From the NCBI GenBank assembly GCA_041399205.1, contig JAWKTK010000003.1, positions 868,001-932,000 of the forward strand: a DNA stretch of 64,000 nt, given 5' to 3'. Origin of the DNA: JAGQOZ01 sp041399205. Lineage in GTDB: Bacteria; Planctomycetota; Planctomycetia; Pirellulales; Pirellulaceae. Below are positions 1-8,145 of this stretch, piece by piece. The translations under genes and the position numbers were made by a program. The stretch's first letter is position 1. Each line of letters starts with the position of its first letter. The notes beneath the pieces are model-generated. The model saw nothing but the letters and a program-made list of their open reading frames with translations. It made no database searches and was not told the origin of the DNA.

Positions 1-122
1 ATCTTCGAACAACAAGTGGCAACGCAACCTGGGGCATGGATGGACCTGTTTCCATTTTGCCACGCAAAGGCGTAAACTGTCTGTATGTCGTGCTTGTTTT
101 CTATCTACTTTTAGCATCCAAA

Positions 123-1349
123 ATGCGATTTGCCATTTTATCATGTGCCGTGTGTGTTTTGCTGGTACAGCCAGCCGACACCTGCACGACCTTGGCGGCT
201 GACGAGTCGGTTCAAGTTGCTGGCGAACCGTTACAACCGGAATTTGAAGGTCGCTCGGTCGCTCAGTGGCATCAGATGATTGCTCGAATCGATCCCAAGG
301 CCGAACAAGCTCCAGCCACATTGCAAATGTTGCAGCGCATCATGTTGGCCGATTCGCTGCCCCAAGTGGTTCGACGCGATGCTGCGTTAACGTTGGGGCG
401 AATTGGATTACCTGCCAAAGACGCCGTCCCGTTGTTGGCCAAGTTGTTGGAGTCGTCGGATTTGGAAACCAAAATCTGGGCCGCTCGATCTCTGGCACTG
501 TATCGCAAAGTTGCCGCGCCGGCGTCGCCGCAACTGGTCCAAATGCTTATGGATGCGGATATTGATCAACTGTATCGGCAAATTCCGTTGGAAGCGCTGG
601 GCATGATCGGAGCGACGCATCCGGATGTCATCCCGGCTTTAGCGTCGCTGTTGCGAGAACTGGCGGCGCACGGCGACGACTATACCAGCCAATTCAAAGC
701 CAACGTGATTGAAGCAGTTGGCTTGGTTGGTCCGGACGCCGAGTCACTGGTGCCCTTGATGGTTCGCATGCAGCGCAGTCGTTCTCAACAGGAGGCGGAA
801 AACGTACGTCTCAAGTTAGCGGAAGTCCCCGGACGCCTTAAATCGTCAGGAGCGTTTGCGATCCATGCACTGACAGAAGCCTTGTTGACGGATAAATCGG
901 CAGCCGTGCAAGACGCCGCCGCCATTTCCTTAGGCCAAATCGGTGACGTAGCGATGCCGATGCTGACGAAGCTGGCTGAACATTCGGCGGCCGAGATTCG
1001 TTGGCGAGTTGCGCGAAGTCTTGGCGAACCGGAAACGTCTGATTCGTTAGCTAATCCGCTGCTCGCCAAATTGCTTCAAGACGGAAGCCAGCTGGTGCGA
1101 ATTGCCGCGGCCGAGTCTTCGCAACTTCGCATCGAAAAGAATTCGCAGTCTCTGGACGTCACTATTGATTTGCTTCGTTCGGACGAACGACAGATTTGCA
1201 TGCGTGCTCAACGGTTGTTGGTGCAAGCCCAAAGTCGATTGACGCAATCTCACCGTGAACGGCTTCGCCGTTTGGCCACGGAGCCTACGTTGAGTAGGGC
1301 TCAGCGACGCGTGGTCACGGAGTTGCTTGAGAAGTTGGAAAACAACTAA
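123..1349 (+). CDS. Exported HEAT-repeat protein
   Basis: A 408-residue protein with an N-terminal hydrophobic signal-like segment (about residues 1-24) followed by repeated helical pairs rich in Ala, Leu and Pro of the HEAT/PBS-lyase type, for example LGRIGLPAKDAVPLLAKLL and LGMIGATHPDVIPALASLL. HEAT solenoids are protein-protein scaffolds, so no enzymatic activity is implied. The reading frame is open upstream to an ATG at 36, but the ATG at 123 puts the hydrophobic segment right at the N-terminus, so I prefer it; no clear Shine-Dalgarno precedes either. Exported HEAT proteins are abundant in planctomycetes. The exact role is unknown. Confidence is high that it is coding and moderate for the start. 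Confidence 0.8.
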   Translation: MRFAILSCAVCVLLVQPADTCTTLAADESVQVAGEPLQPEFEGRSVAQWHQMIARIDPKAEQAPATLQMLQRIMLADSLPQVVRRDAALTLGRIGLPAKDAVPLLAKLLESSDLETKIWAARSLALYRKVAAPASPQLVQMLMDADIDQLYRQIPLEALGMIGATHPDVIPALASLLRELAAHGDDYTSQFKANVIEAVGLVGPDAESLVPLMVRMQRSRSQQEAENVRLKLAEVPGRLKSSGAFAIHALTEALLTDKSAAVQDAAAISLGQIGDVAMPMLTKLAEHSAAEIRWRVARSLGEPETSDSLANPLLAKLLQDGSQLVRIAAAESSQLRIEKNSQSLDVTIDLLRSDERQICMRAQRLLVQAQSRLTQSHRERLRRLATEPTLSRAQRRVVTELLEKLENN

Positions 1350-1399
1350 TGGCACATCGCCAACGGCACACTCAGCGAGTACGGACTATCTAGGGCTCA

Positions 1400-1740
1400 A
1401 TGGACGAGTGCCAGGATGTCGCTTCGAACCATCGCATCCTAGTGGTAGATCTGGAAGCCGAAGCAGCGAAGAGGCGGGCTCGGCTGGATGTTATTTCCGC
1501 GAACGAGGCCACAGGCTTAGCAGATGCCGGCTTTACTGGGGTTCGGTGGTATTCCGGACGATCGGAGCGGTCGGAGTGCGTCAGGACGCGAATATGGAGG
1601 CCGTACGGTCTTGGTTGACGCTGGCAGGTGCCGAAGTATTCAACGAATCTTTTGCAGAAAGTGGCGTTCTATCGGTCGAGATTCTGGAAGCGGACGAACC
1701 GTTGAGGCAGGAAATTGAACAGATTGCAGGGGCGTTCTGA
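1400..1740 (+). pseudogene. Unrecognised ORF, probably frameshifted
   Basis: Two overlapping reading frames look partly protein-like. The first, from an ATG at 1400, contains HRILVVDLEAEAAKRR. The second, in a different frame, ends with SWLTLAGAEVFNESFAESG and stops at 1740. Joining them near 1580-1600 would give about 110 residues, suggesting one short gene with a frameshift. I do not recognise the family. The TGA stop overlaps the ATG of the next ORF (TGATG), which would fit translational coupling. Composition is not convincing, so this may be non-coding or decayed DNA at the edge of the island that follows. Confidence 0.22.
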
Positions 1741-2456
1741 TGTTGAGGATTCGAATTGCAGACGATTCGATTCCAGATAGAATCAATGGCGGAATTCTAA
1801 GACATCCGTCGATCGCGATCGACAAACGAAGGCACCATTCGCGCGTCCGGCCAAATCGAGGCTGGTTGAATGGGAACGCCGGTAGAAGGACGCGACGCCT
1901 CGATGACAACGCGAGCACGAGACAAAGAATCAAGCGGCATCATGGCCAGGTTGCCATGGGAAGTGTGTACCCCGTCTCGTCCACACGAGCCGCCGATGTC
2001 GAACTTCTTCAGGATATGCCCTTGGGGAAGGGGAAACGTCTGCCGATTACGCGATTCCCGAGAAAAAAATCTTCCTGTGCTGGGGGGACCGGGGGGCTTG
2101 GTTCGGTTGTCTCATGGTTCGACGATTCTCGTCCTGAATGGAAAGTGAAATCCGCCATGGGCCAAATTCGGCAGAACACAATTCGCAGGAAAGCCCAACG
2201 CGAACGCAAGCGACTCGGAATTGATGGCGCAAAGAAAGGCTACTTTGAGACATCCGCCGAAACCGCTCTTTGTGAACGCAATTCACTCGAAGAGCGTGTT
2301 CGTGCCTGCCAAGAAATCTTGCAGTATTTGCAACATCCAAGTTCACGCCGCATCGGGAAGGAAAAGTGGGATTCATACAAGGCAGCTCTTGATGCGGTAT
2401 TTGACATCGTGTTCCAAAGGCGAAGGCAAACGAAACATTGGCACGTCATGAAATGA
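1740..2456 (+). CDS. Hypothetical basic protein, doubtful
   Basis: An open frame of 238 codons, strongly Arg-rich in its first half and more protein-like in its last hundred residues (KKGYFETSAETALCERNS, then ERVRACQEILQYLQHPSS). No family is recognised. The first 130 residues read like the wrong frame of something else, so the true gene may be only the 3' part, starting near the ATG at 2157. It sits between a HEAT-protein gene and an AAA+/protease pair, where accessory or degraded DNA is expected. No domain, signal peptide or membrane segment is visible. Confidence 0.28.
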   Translation: MLRIRIADDSIPDRINGGILRHPSIAIDKRRHHSRVRPNRGWLNGNAGRRTRRLDDNASTRQRIKRHHGQVAMGSVYPVSSTRAADVELLQDMPLGKGKRLPITRFPRKKSSCAGGTGGLGSVVSWFDDSRPEWKVKSAMGQIRQNTIRRKAQRERKRLGIDGAKKGYFETSAETALCERNSLEERVRACQEILQYLQHPSSRRIGKEKWDSYKAALDAVFDIVFQRRRQTKHWHVMK

Positions 2457-2589
2457 ACTTCTTGTTGCAACTGAATAGTTGGGCTTCGGACGAGCGATTG
2501 CGACAGCTGGAAGCCGAGATTTGATCGATCGATGCCAGACGACGCCGTTGTTGAATTCTGATTCTGCTCGAGAAGGTGGAGCAAATTGA

Positions 2590-2710
2590 TCGTTTGCTAT
2601 CTATCCAAAAACCTTGATTTTATTTCATTATTCAGGCTATTTTTTTCAATGAATGCATTGTTTCATTCCGATTTGTGATTTATTATTTCACAAAACAGGA
2701 GAATATTTCA
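2590..2710 (+). promoter_or_regulatory. AT-rich promoter and leader of the AAA+/protease pair
   Basis: This stretch is clearly more AT-rich than its surroundings. A possible sigma70-like pair is TTGATT at 2614-2619 and TATTTT at 2638-2643 (18 nt spacing). AGGAG at 2697-2701 lies nine bases before a TTG at 2711 and decides the start chosen for the ATPase. The AT-rich leader is a hint of transferred DNA. The promoter boxes are a weak match; the ribosome binding site is good. Confidence 0.4.
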
Positions 2711-3745
2711 TTGGAATACCTACTCGAGATTACACGTATTGTCGATGGGGCCGTCAAAGGTGACAGATCGAAAGTCCATGGTTACGTTCAGCAACTAGGC
2801 CGGAAGCTGAGAGAAGCTGGAGAAGTTAAGGCTGCCGATCGATTGGAGCGATGCCTTTGCACCGTTGAGAACTCTGACGTTGCGCTTTCGCGGACCCTCT
2901 CGCCTGCCCGCCTTCCTGTCGACCAAGATTCGCGATTGCCACTTGGGGATGAAGAATGGGTTTCCACCGACAGCGCACCGGTCGTGCTAGACTCATCGGT
3001 AACAGAGAAGGTTGAACAATTCCTCGCTTTCGTTAGCGCGGCTGACAAGCTCATCGCGAACGGCGTTGGAATATCCCCCACCCTGATTACATATGGTCCT
3101 CCCGGAGTTGGAAAGACTCAGCTCGCACGACATATTGCCGGCAGACTCGGACTGCCGTTGCTGACCTGCCGCACTGACTCGCTTATATCGTCGTTTCTTG
3201 GTAACACCGCCAGGAATCTGCGTATGCTTTTTGATCACGCACATAGCCGTCCGTGTGTTTTATTCCTCGACGAGATTGACTCACTGGCGAAACAGCGAGA
3301 CGATCACCACGAGATGGGCGAGCTTAAACGCGTAGTCGTGAGTCTTCTTCAGAACATCGACTCTCTCCACGACGAAACTATCCTAATCGCCGCCACGAAC
3401 CACCATCACCTGCTCGATCCTGCATTGTGGCGACGATTTGCCTACAAGATCGAAATGCCGATGCCAGATATTCACGCTCGCAAGGCCATGCTTCGGTTGT
3501 TTGTCGGCGAAGTGTGTGTCAGTGACACACTAGGCGAGATCAGCGAATTGGCCGACGGACTTTCCGGATCGGATATTCGCCTCGCTTGCTCTTCTGCAAT
3601 CCGATCAGCTGTGATTCGTGGAAAGGAAACCATAAGCGAGGAAGATCTGCTTCGGGAGATTCTCCTGACTCGGCGAAAGGCTCGTTTGCAAAGGCTGACG
3701 CGGAAAGCGTTTTGGCGGTACGTGAAGCTGCACCGAAATTCATGA
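2711..3745 (+). CDS. ietA: AAA+ ATPase, IetA-like
   Basis: A 344-residue single-domain AAA+ ATPase. Visible motifs are Walker A GPPGVGKT (about residues 129-136), Walker B CVLFLDEID (about 182-190), a sensor-1 region ILIAATNHHHLLDPALWRRF with the arginine-finger-like RR, and a C-terminal lid helix region (SGSDIRLACSSAIRSAV). The first ~100 residues are helical and variable. The frame opens at a GTG at 2675, but AGGAG at 2697-2701 points to the TTG at 2711. The gene lies 77 bases before a subtilisin-like protease gene on the same strand. That pairing is the hallmark of IetAS, described as a plasmid incompatibility/toxin-antitoxin module and later listed among anti-phage systems. Family assignment is by motif and gene order only. 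Confidence 0.75.
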   Translation: MEYLLEITRIVDGAVKGDRSKVHGYVQQLGRKLREAGEVKAADRLERCLCTVENSDVALSRTLSPARLPVDQDSRLPLGDEEWVSTDSAPVVLDSSVTEKVEQFLAFVSAADKLIANGVGISPTLITYGPPGVGKTQLARHIAGRLGLPLLTCRTDSLISSFLGNTARNLRMLFDHAHSRPCVLFLDEIDSLAKQRDDHHEMGELKRVVVSLLQNIDSLHDETILIAATNHHHLLDPALWRRFAYKIEMPMPDIHARKAMLRLFVGEVCVSDTLGEISELADGLSGSDIRLACSSAIRSAVIRGKETISEEDLLREILLTRRKARLQRLTRKAFWRYVKLHRNS

Positions 3746-3822
3746 CGTGCAACGACTGGCAGCGATTTTCGGCACTTCAGAACCAACAATTTCACGCCGA
3801 CTAAAGGCAATAGGAGGCGAAA

Positions 3823-5724
3823 ATGGCCGACGAAAACGCACGTAGACTACCAGTCAAGATTGTCATACCGCAGGAAGGAGATGTGTTCTCAAGGCCTGGT
3901 GGAGGTTCAGGACGCAAAGTCTTTGGCGAAGTTGATCGCGGTGTGCGTCAGAACCTGCTCACACAAATCAGTGAAGTACGTAGCCACTTCGCCGGTGCGT
4001 TGCAAACTCAGAGCTTACCGGCCGTAGCACGTGTTGTGCTCAAGGAAGATTCACTAGCGAAGAGTCACCGGCCCCGCCGTCTGTTCAGTGAAGATACTTG
4101 TCCGGTTATTGGGTCTCAGGCATTCGGTCAGTTGTTCGTCAGCGTAGATGCGCAAGGTCTTAGCCGGCTAGAAAACCGAATCGATACAGGAACGACGCGA
4201 GACATCGAAGCCGACATATCTACCGTTTCCAGGATCGAGCCTTATACCGCCGAGAATGCGCTTGGCACGCTTGGAGCGATTGGTATCAAGTCGTATATCG
4301 AGAAATCGTCGACTGACAAACTTAAACTCAAGTTGTTTTGCCATGGAGATACCGAAGCCGACGATGCAGTATTGACTGCATTTCTCGCATTGCTTCGGGA
4401 GCTTGGGCTTGAAGAGGCAGAGCAAGTTGCCTACGCGTCGCACCTCCGTGTCTACAGATTGAGGGGCGTTACCGCCGACGTCGTCCCAAGGCTAGCGAGT
4501 TTCGTCGGGACCCAGTCGTTGTCGCCGTTTCCGCAGTTCGGTCTATTTGCGCAGTACATTCCGACTGGCACACCGGATGAATCAACGTTTCCACCTCCCC
4601 AGCCGAACGTGAACTATCCCGTTGTTGGCGTTATTGATTCGGGAACGGATCCCAGGAATAGATTTTTAACACCCTGGGTCCTAGATCGTGACGAGGAGGA
4701 CGTCCCGGCGTCAGATCAAGATAATAATCACGGCAGCTTTGTCGCCGGGCTGATTGCAAACGGCCGTATCTTGAACCACGACGACGTTAGGTTTCCAAGT
4801 GCCCAGGCCCGCGTAATTGATGTCGTAGCTATGCCGAAGGTCGGCACACCGGTATTCGAAGACGATCTGTTAGCCACAATTAGGCGTGTGATTAAGAAAT
4901 ATCCGAATTGCAAAGTATGGAACCTTTCCATCAGCAAAGTGAGTGACCTTTGCACTGATGAAGCGTTTTCGGACTTCGCAATCGCATTAGACGATCTCCA
5001 GGAAAGCCACGACGTCACGTTCGTGATTTGTGCGGGCAACTACAGCAAAAGGCCGTTCCGGAGCTGGCCTGCCGAAGATCTTGCCGGAGCCGATCGTGTA
5101 TCGCCGCCTGCCGACTCGATACATGCTTTGACCGTCGGCGCAGTTGCCCATGCTGATCACGCAAGCACCTGTGTGAAAAACTCAGAGCCCTCGCCGTTTA
5201 GTCGACGTGGTCCCGGTGCTGCTTATCTTCCGAAGCCCGAAGTCTGCCATATCGGTGGCAACTGTGACTCGACCGGGAATTGCCGACAGGTTGGGGTGTT
5301 GTCGCTCGATGGTGCCGGAAACCTCGCTGAAGCGATCGGGACGAGTTTCTCAACTCCGCTTGTCTCGGCAATTCTTGCCAACGTACGAGCGGGCGTTACC
5401 GAACCCATTTCACGAAACCTCGCGAAAGCCTTGGTTGTGCAGTCTGCGGCACTAGCAAGTGATCCAGTTACGGCAGCTGAACTTCCCTACCGCGGGTACG
5501 GAGTTCCAGGCGAACTCGGACATTCTCACCTGTGCACCGTGGCAGGCAACTCCTCATATTCGAGCCTCGAACTACATCCGCATCGTCGAACATTTGCCAA
5601 GGAAGATTTTCCGATCCCTGACTGTTTCCGTCGACCCGACAACAAGGTTGAAGGAGAGTTCCTAATGACACTCGTCTACGATCCACCGCGAGAGGCAACC
5701 GCGGGGGCTAACACTGCCGTGTGA
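3823..5724 (+). CDS. ietS: Subtilisin-like serine protease (S8), IetS-like
   Basis: A 633-residue reading frame with a complete S8 triad: Asp272 in VIDSGTD, His303 in NNHGSFVAGL, Ser508 in GTSFSTP, and the oxyanion Asn406 in CAGN. There is no signal peptide, so it is probably cytoplasmic. The first ~260 residues form a long pro-/regulatory region typical of the IetS-type protease that partners an AAA+ ATPase. AGGAGG at about 3812-3817 with five bases of spacing supports the ATG at 3823. The stop at 5722-5724 is probably artificial: the conserved C-terminal beta-rich domain continues in two other frames up to 6113 (separate entry). In the known system the ATPase restrains a toxic protease; that is family knowledge, not shown here. 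Confidence 0.78.
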   Translation: MADENARRLPVKIVIPQEGDVFSRPGGGSGRKVFGEVDRGVRQNLLTQISEVRSHFAGALQTQSLPAVARVVLKEDSLAKSHRPRRLFSEDTCPVIGSQAFGQLFVSVDAQGLSRLENRIDTGTTRDIEADISTVSRIEPYTAENALGTLGAIGIKSYIEKSSTDKLKLKLFCHGDTEADDAVLTAFLALLRELGLEEAEQVAYASHLRVYRLRGVTADVVPRLASFVGTQSLSPFPQFGLFAQYIPTGTPDESTFPPPQPNVNYPVVGVIDSGTDPRNRFLTPWVLDRDEEDVPASDQDNNHGSFVAGLIANGRILNHDDVRFPSAQARVIDVVAMPKVGTPVFEDDLLATIRRVIKKYPNCKVWNLSISKVSDLCTDEAFSDFAIALDDLQESHDVTFVICAGNYSKRPFRSWPAEDLAGADRVSPPADSIHALTVGAVAHADHASTCVKNSEPSPFSRRGPGAAYLPKPEVCHIGGNCDSTGNCRQVGVLSLDGAGNLAEAIGTSFSTPLVSAILANVRAGVTEPISRNLAKALVVQSAALASDPVTAAELPYRGYGVPGELGHSHLCTVAGNSSYSSLELHPHRRTFAKEDFPIPDCFRRPDNKVEGEFLMTLVYDPPREATAGANTAV

Positions 5725-6113
5725 ATATCGATGCAGATCGCTCGGGACGTACGACGTTGGGAAGGATGGCAAGGCCGGGCATTCGAAGGAGATCCCGCTT
5801 CAGCCAAAGGACTACTCACAGCTCTTTGAGAAGCGACTTGTTGAGCACGGGATTATGGTCGCCGGTAAAGGTCTTTCGACGCAAGCTTTCCCGCGTTAGT
5901 GGGGACAGATGGCGGATCGCGATGGAGATGCTCTACCGGTCTGACCAGGACCTACAATCAACTCAATCTGCTGCTCTCGTTGTAACGCTATTTGATCCGG
6001 AGAGAAAGAAACCGGTCTATGACGATGTTGTTCGAGCAATGAATATTTCCGGTTGGGTCACACAAGACCTTCGTGTTTCCGACCGAATCCGTCCACGCGG
6101 TTTTGTGGGTTAA
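5711..6113 (+). pseudogene. C-terminal tail of the IetS-like protease, displaced by frameshifts
   Basis: Right after the protease stop, a second frame reads CRSLGTYDVGKDGK and LFEKRLVEHGIM. Near 5850-5860 a third frame takes over with WSPVKVFRRKLSRVSGDRW, ALVVTLFDPERKKPVYDDVV and RIRPRGFVG, ending at 6113. In order these look like the usual C-terminal domain of long S8 proteases paired with AAA+ ATPases. The full protein would then be about 760 residues. Two single-base shifts (about 5708-5720 and 5850-5860) explain it. Either the gene is newly inactivated or the sequence carries indel errors here. Confidence 0.6.
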
Positions 6114-6187
6114 CGCGAACGTGTCGCTGCAGTATTGATAAGATCGTCCGACCAACACTTGCGTGTAGACAAAAACGTCACGATTTA

Positions 6188-6275
6188 CTGGCCGATAGGT
6201 AGAACAACAAAGACCGAGCTAGGCTGATCCCCGAATCGCCGGCTTTAGCCCCCGGCTTGCTCGGTTGCTTCTATT
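6188..6275. repeat. Direct repeat copy A (88 bp)
   Basis: Nearly identical to 8032-8117 in the same orientation, with a three-base and a one-base length difference and a base change. The ends carry short complementary arms (ACCGAGC ... GCTCGGT), so the transcript could fold into a hairpin. It lies at the 3' end of the YaaC-like gene; copy B lies just before the integrase start. Confidence 0.8.
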
Positions 6276-7328
6276 AATTAAACCCTGGAAGAATACCCTG
6301 AGGCATAAACTCGTGACCAGTTATCTCGGAGGCGATCTCGTCAATAAACTGCAGTGAAAGGTTGATGAACTCACTCAGAGCCAGTTGTGCGGCGAGTCGA
6401 GGTGGTGGGCGAGCACATCCGGCGTATAACGAGCCAACTCACTTAATTTGTGGAGTGCTAAAAGTGTTAGCGTGGCCGTTGATCGAGGTATAATGTCCTG
6501 ATTGTTAGTAGAAATCTTCAAATACCAAAGACGACTATTTCCCCGAATATAGTGCGTCAATTTCCGTGTTCCGGCATAATACGTTTCGAACGCCGAAAGA
6601 TTCGACACCTGTTCCAAATCTCTATCCCACTTAAACCGCTTCTGCGTCGTATCGTAAATCGGCTAGTGATACCGCGGTCATGTTCGAAGCCGGTCAGTTT
6701 TTCCTGAACTTGTTGTTGCTGGAAATACGTGTCAGCACGTCGCACCGAAAAACGCGTCAGTCGAACCTTCAATTCGGACAACCGCTGGATTTGAAATCGG
6801 CAGGAACAGCTCTGCTGAGCCCGGAAACGTGATTGTAATGCGCGATGAATGTATACGAGGTTGTACAACACATTCTTCAGTGAGTAGGTTTCCGTTTGGC
6901 CGACACGTTCACCAAGAAGCCGACACAAACTTGGAGCAATTCTGCTATTCGCTTCTAGTGTAATTACCTCATCGTCAAGCGTTGAGACTTTTGGGGATTG
7001 TCTCCCGACACACCGTGGAAGGATGAATAGGTAATGTCCTTTCGATTCAAGTGTTGCTGCCTTCGTGGCGTTCAATGCAGAATAGTATTTCGTCAACGGA
7101 GACGAGGTATTCGGGCATTCGTTTGCTTGCAGATGCAAAATCCTCGGCTTGATTCCAGAAAAAGAGAGCTTTCTTTTTACAGTTTCGCTTAAGCCACATC
7201 TCGACATAATCCCATTGGTCGTCGACCAACACTGTTTGTGTCTCAAGGTCTGGATTGCATCGACATTTGAACAGTCGAAGCACCCTGGTTTTGTATCTGA
7301 TTGGCAATGCAGGCATCTCATTATTCAT
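6274..7328 (-). pseudogene. YaaC-like protein, several frameshifts
   Basis: Minus-strand fragments in different frames join into one plausible protein of about 340 residues. In order they are: an N-terminal part (VLVDDQWDYVEMWLKR), YYSALNATKAATLESKGHYL, a middle with LLGERVGQTETYSLKNVLY, HYIRGNSRLWYLKISTNN, and a tail reading LSEFINLSLQFIDEIASE that stops at 6274. The YYSALNATKA segment with the later helical C-terminus resembles the YaaC family, whose function is unknown. At least three shifts are needed. Its position beside an AAA+/protease defence-like pair and an integrase suggests accessory cargo. The family assignment is tentative. Confidence 0.45.
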
Positions 7329-7499
7329 TCGTGATTACCGTGTTTGTGGCGAGACATCGTCTATATACTTTCATTGAGCAGGGAGGTTGTAACCTACAAC
7401 CGTGGACGCGGTTTTCGGGTAGAGCGTCAACCATTTCTGTAACGGCGGTTGGCGGGGAAATGTCGATAAACCGCTTATGTCCAAGAATCTTTGATTGTC

Positions 7500-7538
7500 T
7501 TAAAAGTCCGTTGCTCTATCCAGCTGAGCTATGCGAGC
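7500..7538 (-). tRNA. 5' half of tRNA-Lys(TTT), truncated in the anticodon loop
   Basis: Read on the minus strand, this begins with a seven-base acceptor arm GCTCGCA, then TAGCTCAGCTGGATAGAGC (positions 8-9, D arm and D loop), ACGGA (anticodon stem) and loop CTTTTAA with anticodon TTT. The match then stops: the expected TCCGT, T arm and TGCGAGC 3' acceptor strand are absent from the 1.2 kb that follows on that strand. It is a broken tRNA gene, as would be left at one end of an element that recombined in the anticodon loop. It should not give a functional tRNA. Confidence 0.6.
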
Positions 7539-8031
7539 GGGAGCGTCGTGGGGGGCGACGCGTTTGGCACAGATTATAGCGAAAAGATCGGGCCAGGGCC
7601 CCAGGGGAAGAGACCGTGTTTTTTTGGTCCCGGTTGATGTGAGTGGCTGTAATGGTTGGTTCGACATTGCGAATTCTTTGCCAACAGCAAATCGCATAAT
7701 CGTCAGAAAAATCGGACAGCTTCCGCCTTGCTGCCGACCAGAAGAACCGGCGGGGCTGCGATAGCCACTGCCAGAAAAATTTGCGTCAAGATCTGCGGCC
7801 GCCTTTACATTCGCGGGTGCGGCGGCGAGCGGGTTTTCGGGCCAAGCGTGTTTAGGTAGCGGCGACGCAGTTCTTTGGTGAGCCACGGGATAGGTGTTTG
7901 CCCAAAAGCCGGCCAAGTCATCGGTTCGGTCACTTGTTGCGGGCGAAAATTGAGCCCATGCATTTTCTAACTCGGACCGGCCGGTTAGCGTCCTCGCGTT
8001 AGAAGAATCTTTCGAATTTGGTTGCAAGATT
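7539..8031. other. Intergenic/degraded region with coding-like scraps
   Basis: No intact gene. On the minus strand a short coding-like stretch (WAQFSPATSDRTDDLAGFWA) near 7900-7960 and a hydrophobic stretch in another frame (IFLAVAIAAPPVLLVG) near 7755-7800 suggest the remains of a small protein with a C-terminal membrane segment. I cannot name it. A GC-rich stretch with short inverted runs lies around 7580-7610. Confidence 0.3.
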
Positions 8032-8117
8032 CTGGCCGACAGGTAGAACAAAGACCGAGCTAGGGCTGATCCCCGAATCGCCGGCTTTAGCCCCCGGCTT
8101 GCTCGGTTGCTTCTATT
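8032..8117. repeat. Direct repeat copy B (86 bp)
   Basis: The second copy of the repeat at 6188-6275, same orientation, ending 28 bases before the likely integrase start codon. The pair encloses the YaaC-like gene and the half tRNA-Lys. It could be a dispersed planctomycete palindromic element rather than an attachment site. Confidence 0.8.
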
Positions 8118-8145
8118 CCTTGGGCTGCGAAAGGCTAATCGCATC

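Noticed and set aside
1740..2456. Transposase in the 238-codon ORF
   Set aside because: Arg-rich composition suggested it, but no DDE or HTH motif and no terminal repeats are visible.
7300..7540. Group I intron inside tRNA-Lys
   Set aside because: The break lies in the anticodon loop, but no 3' half with T arm and matching acceptor strand is found downstream, and no intron core is visible.
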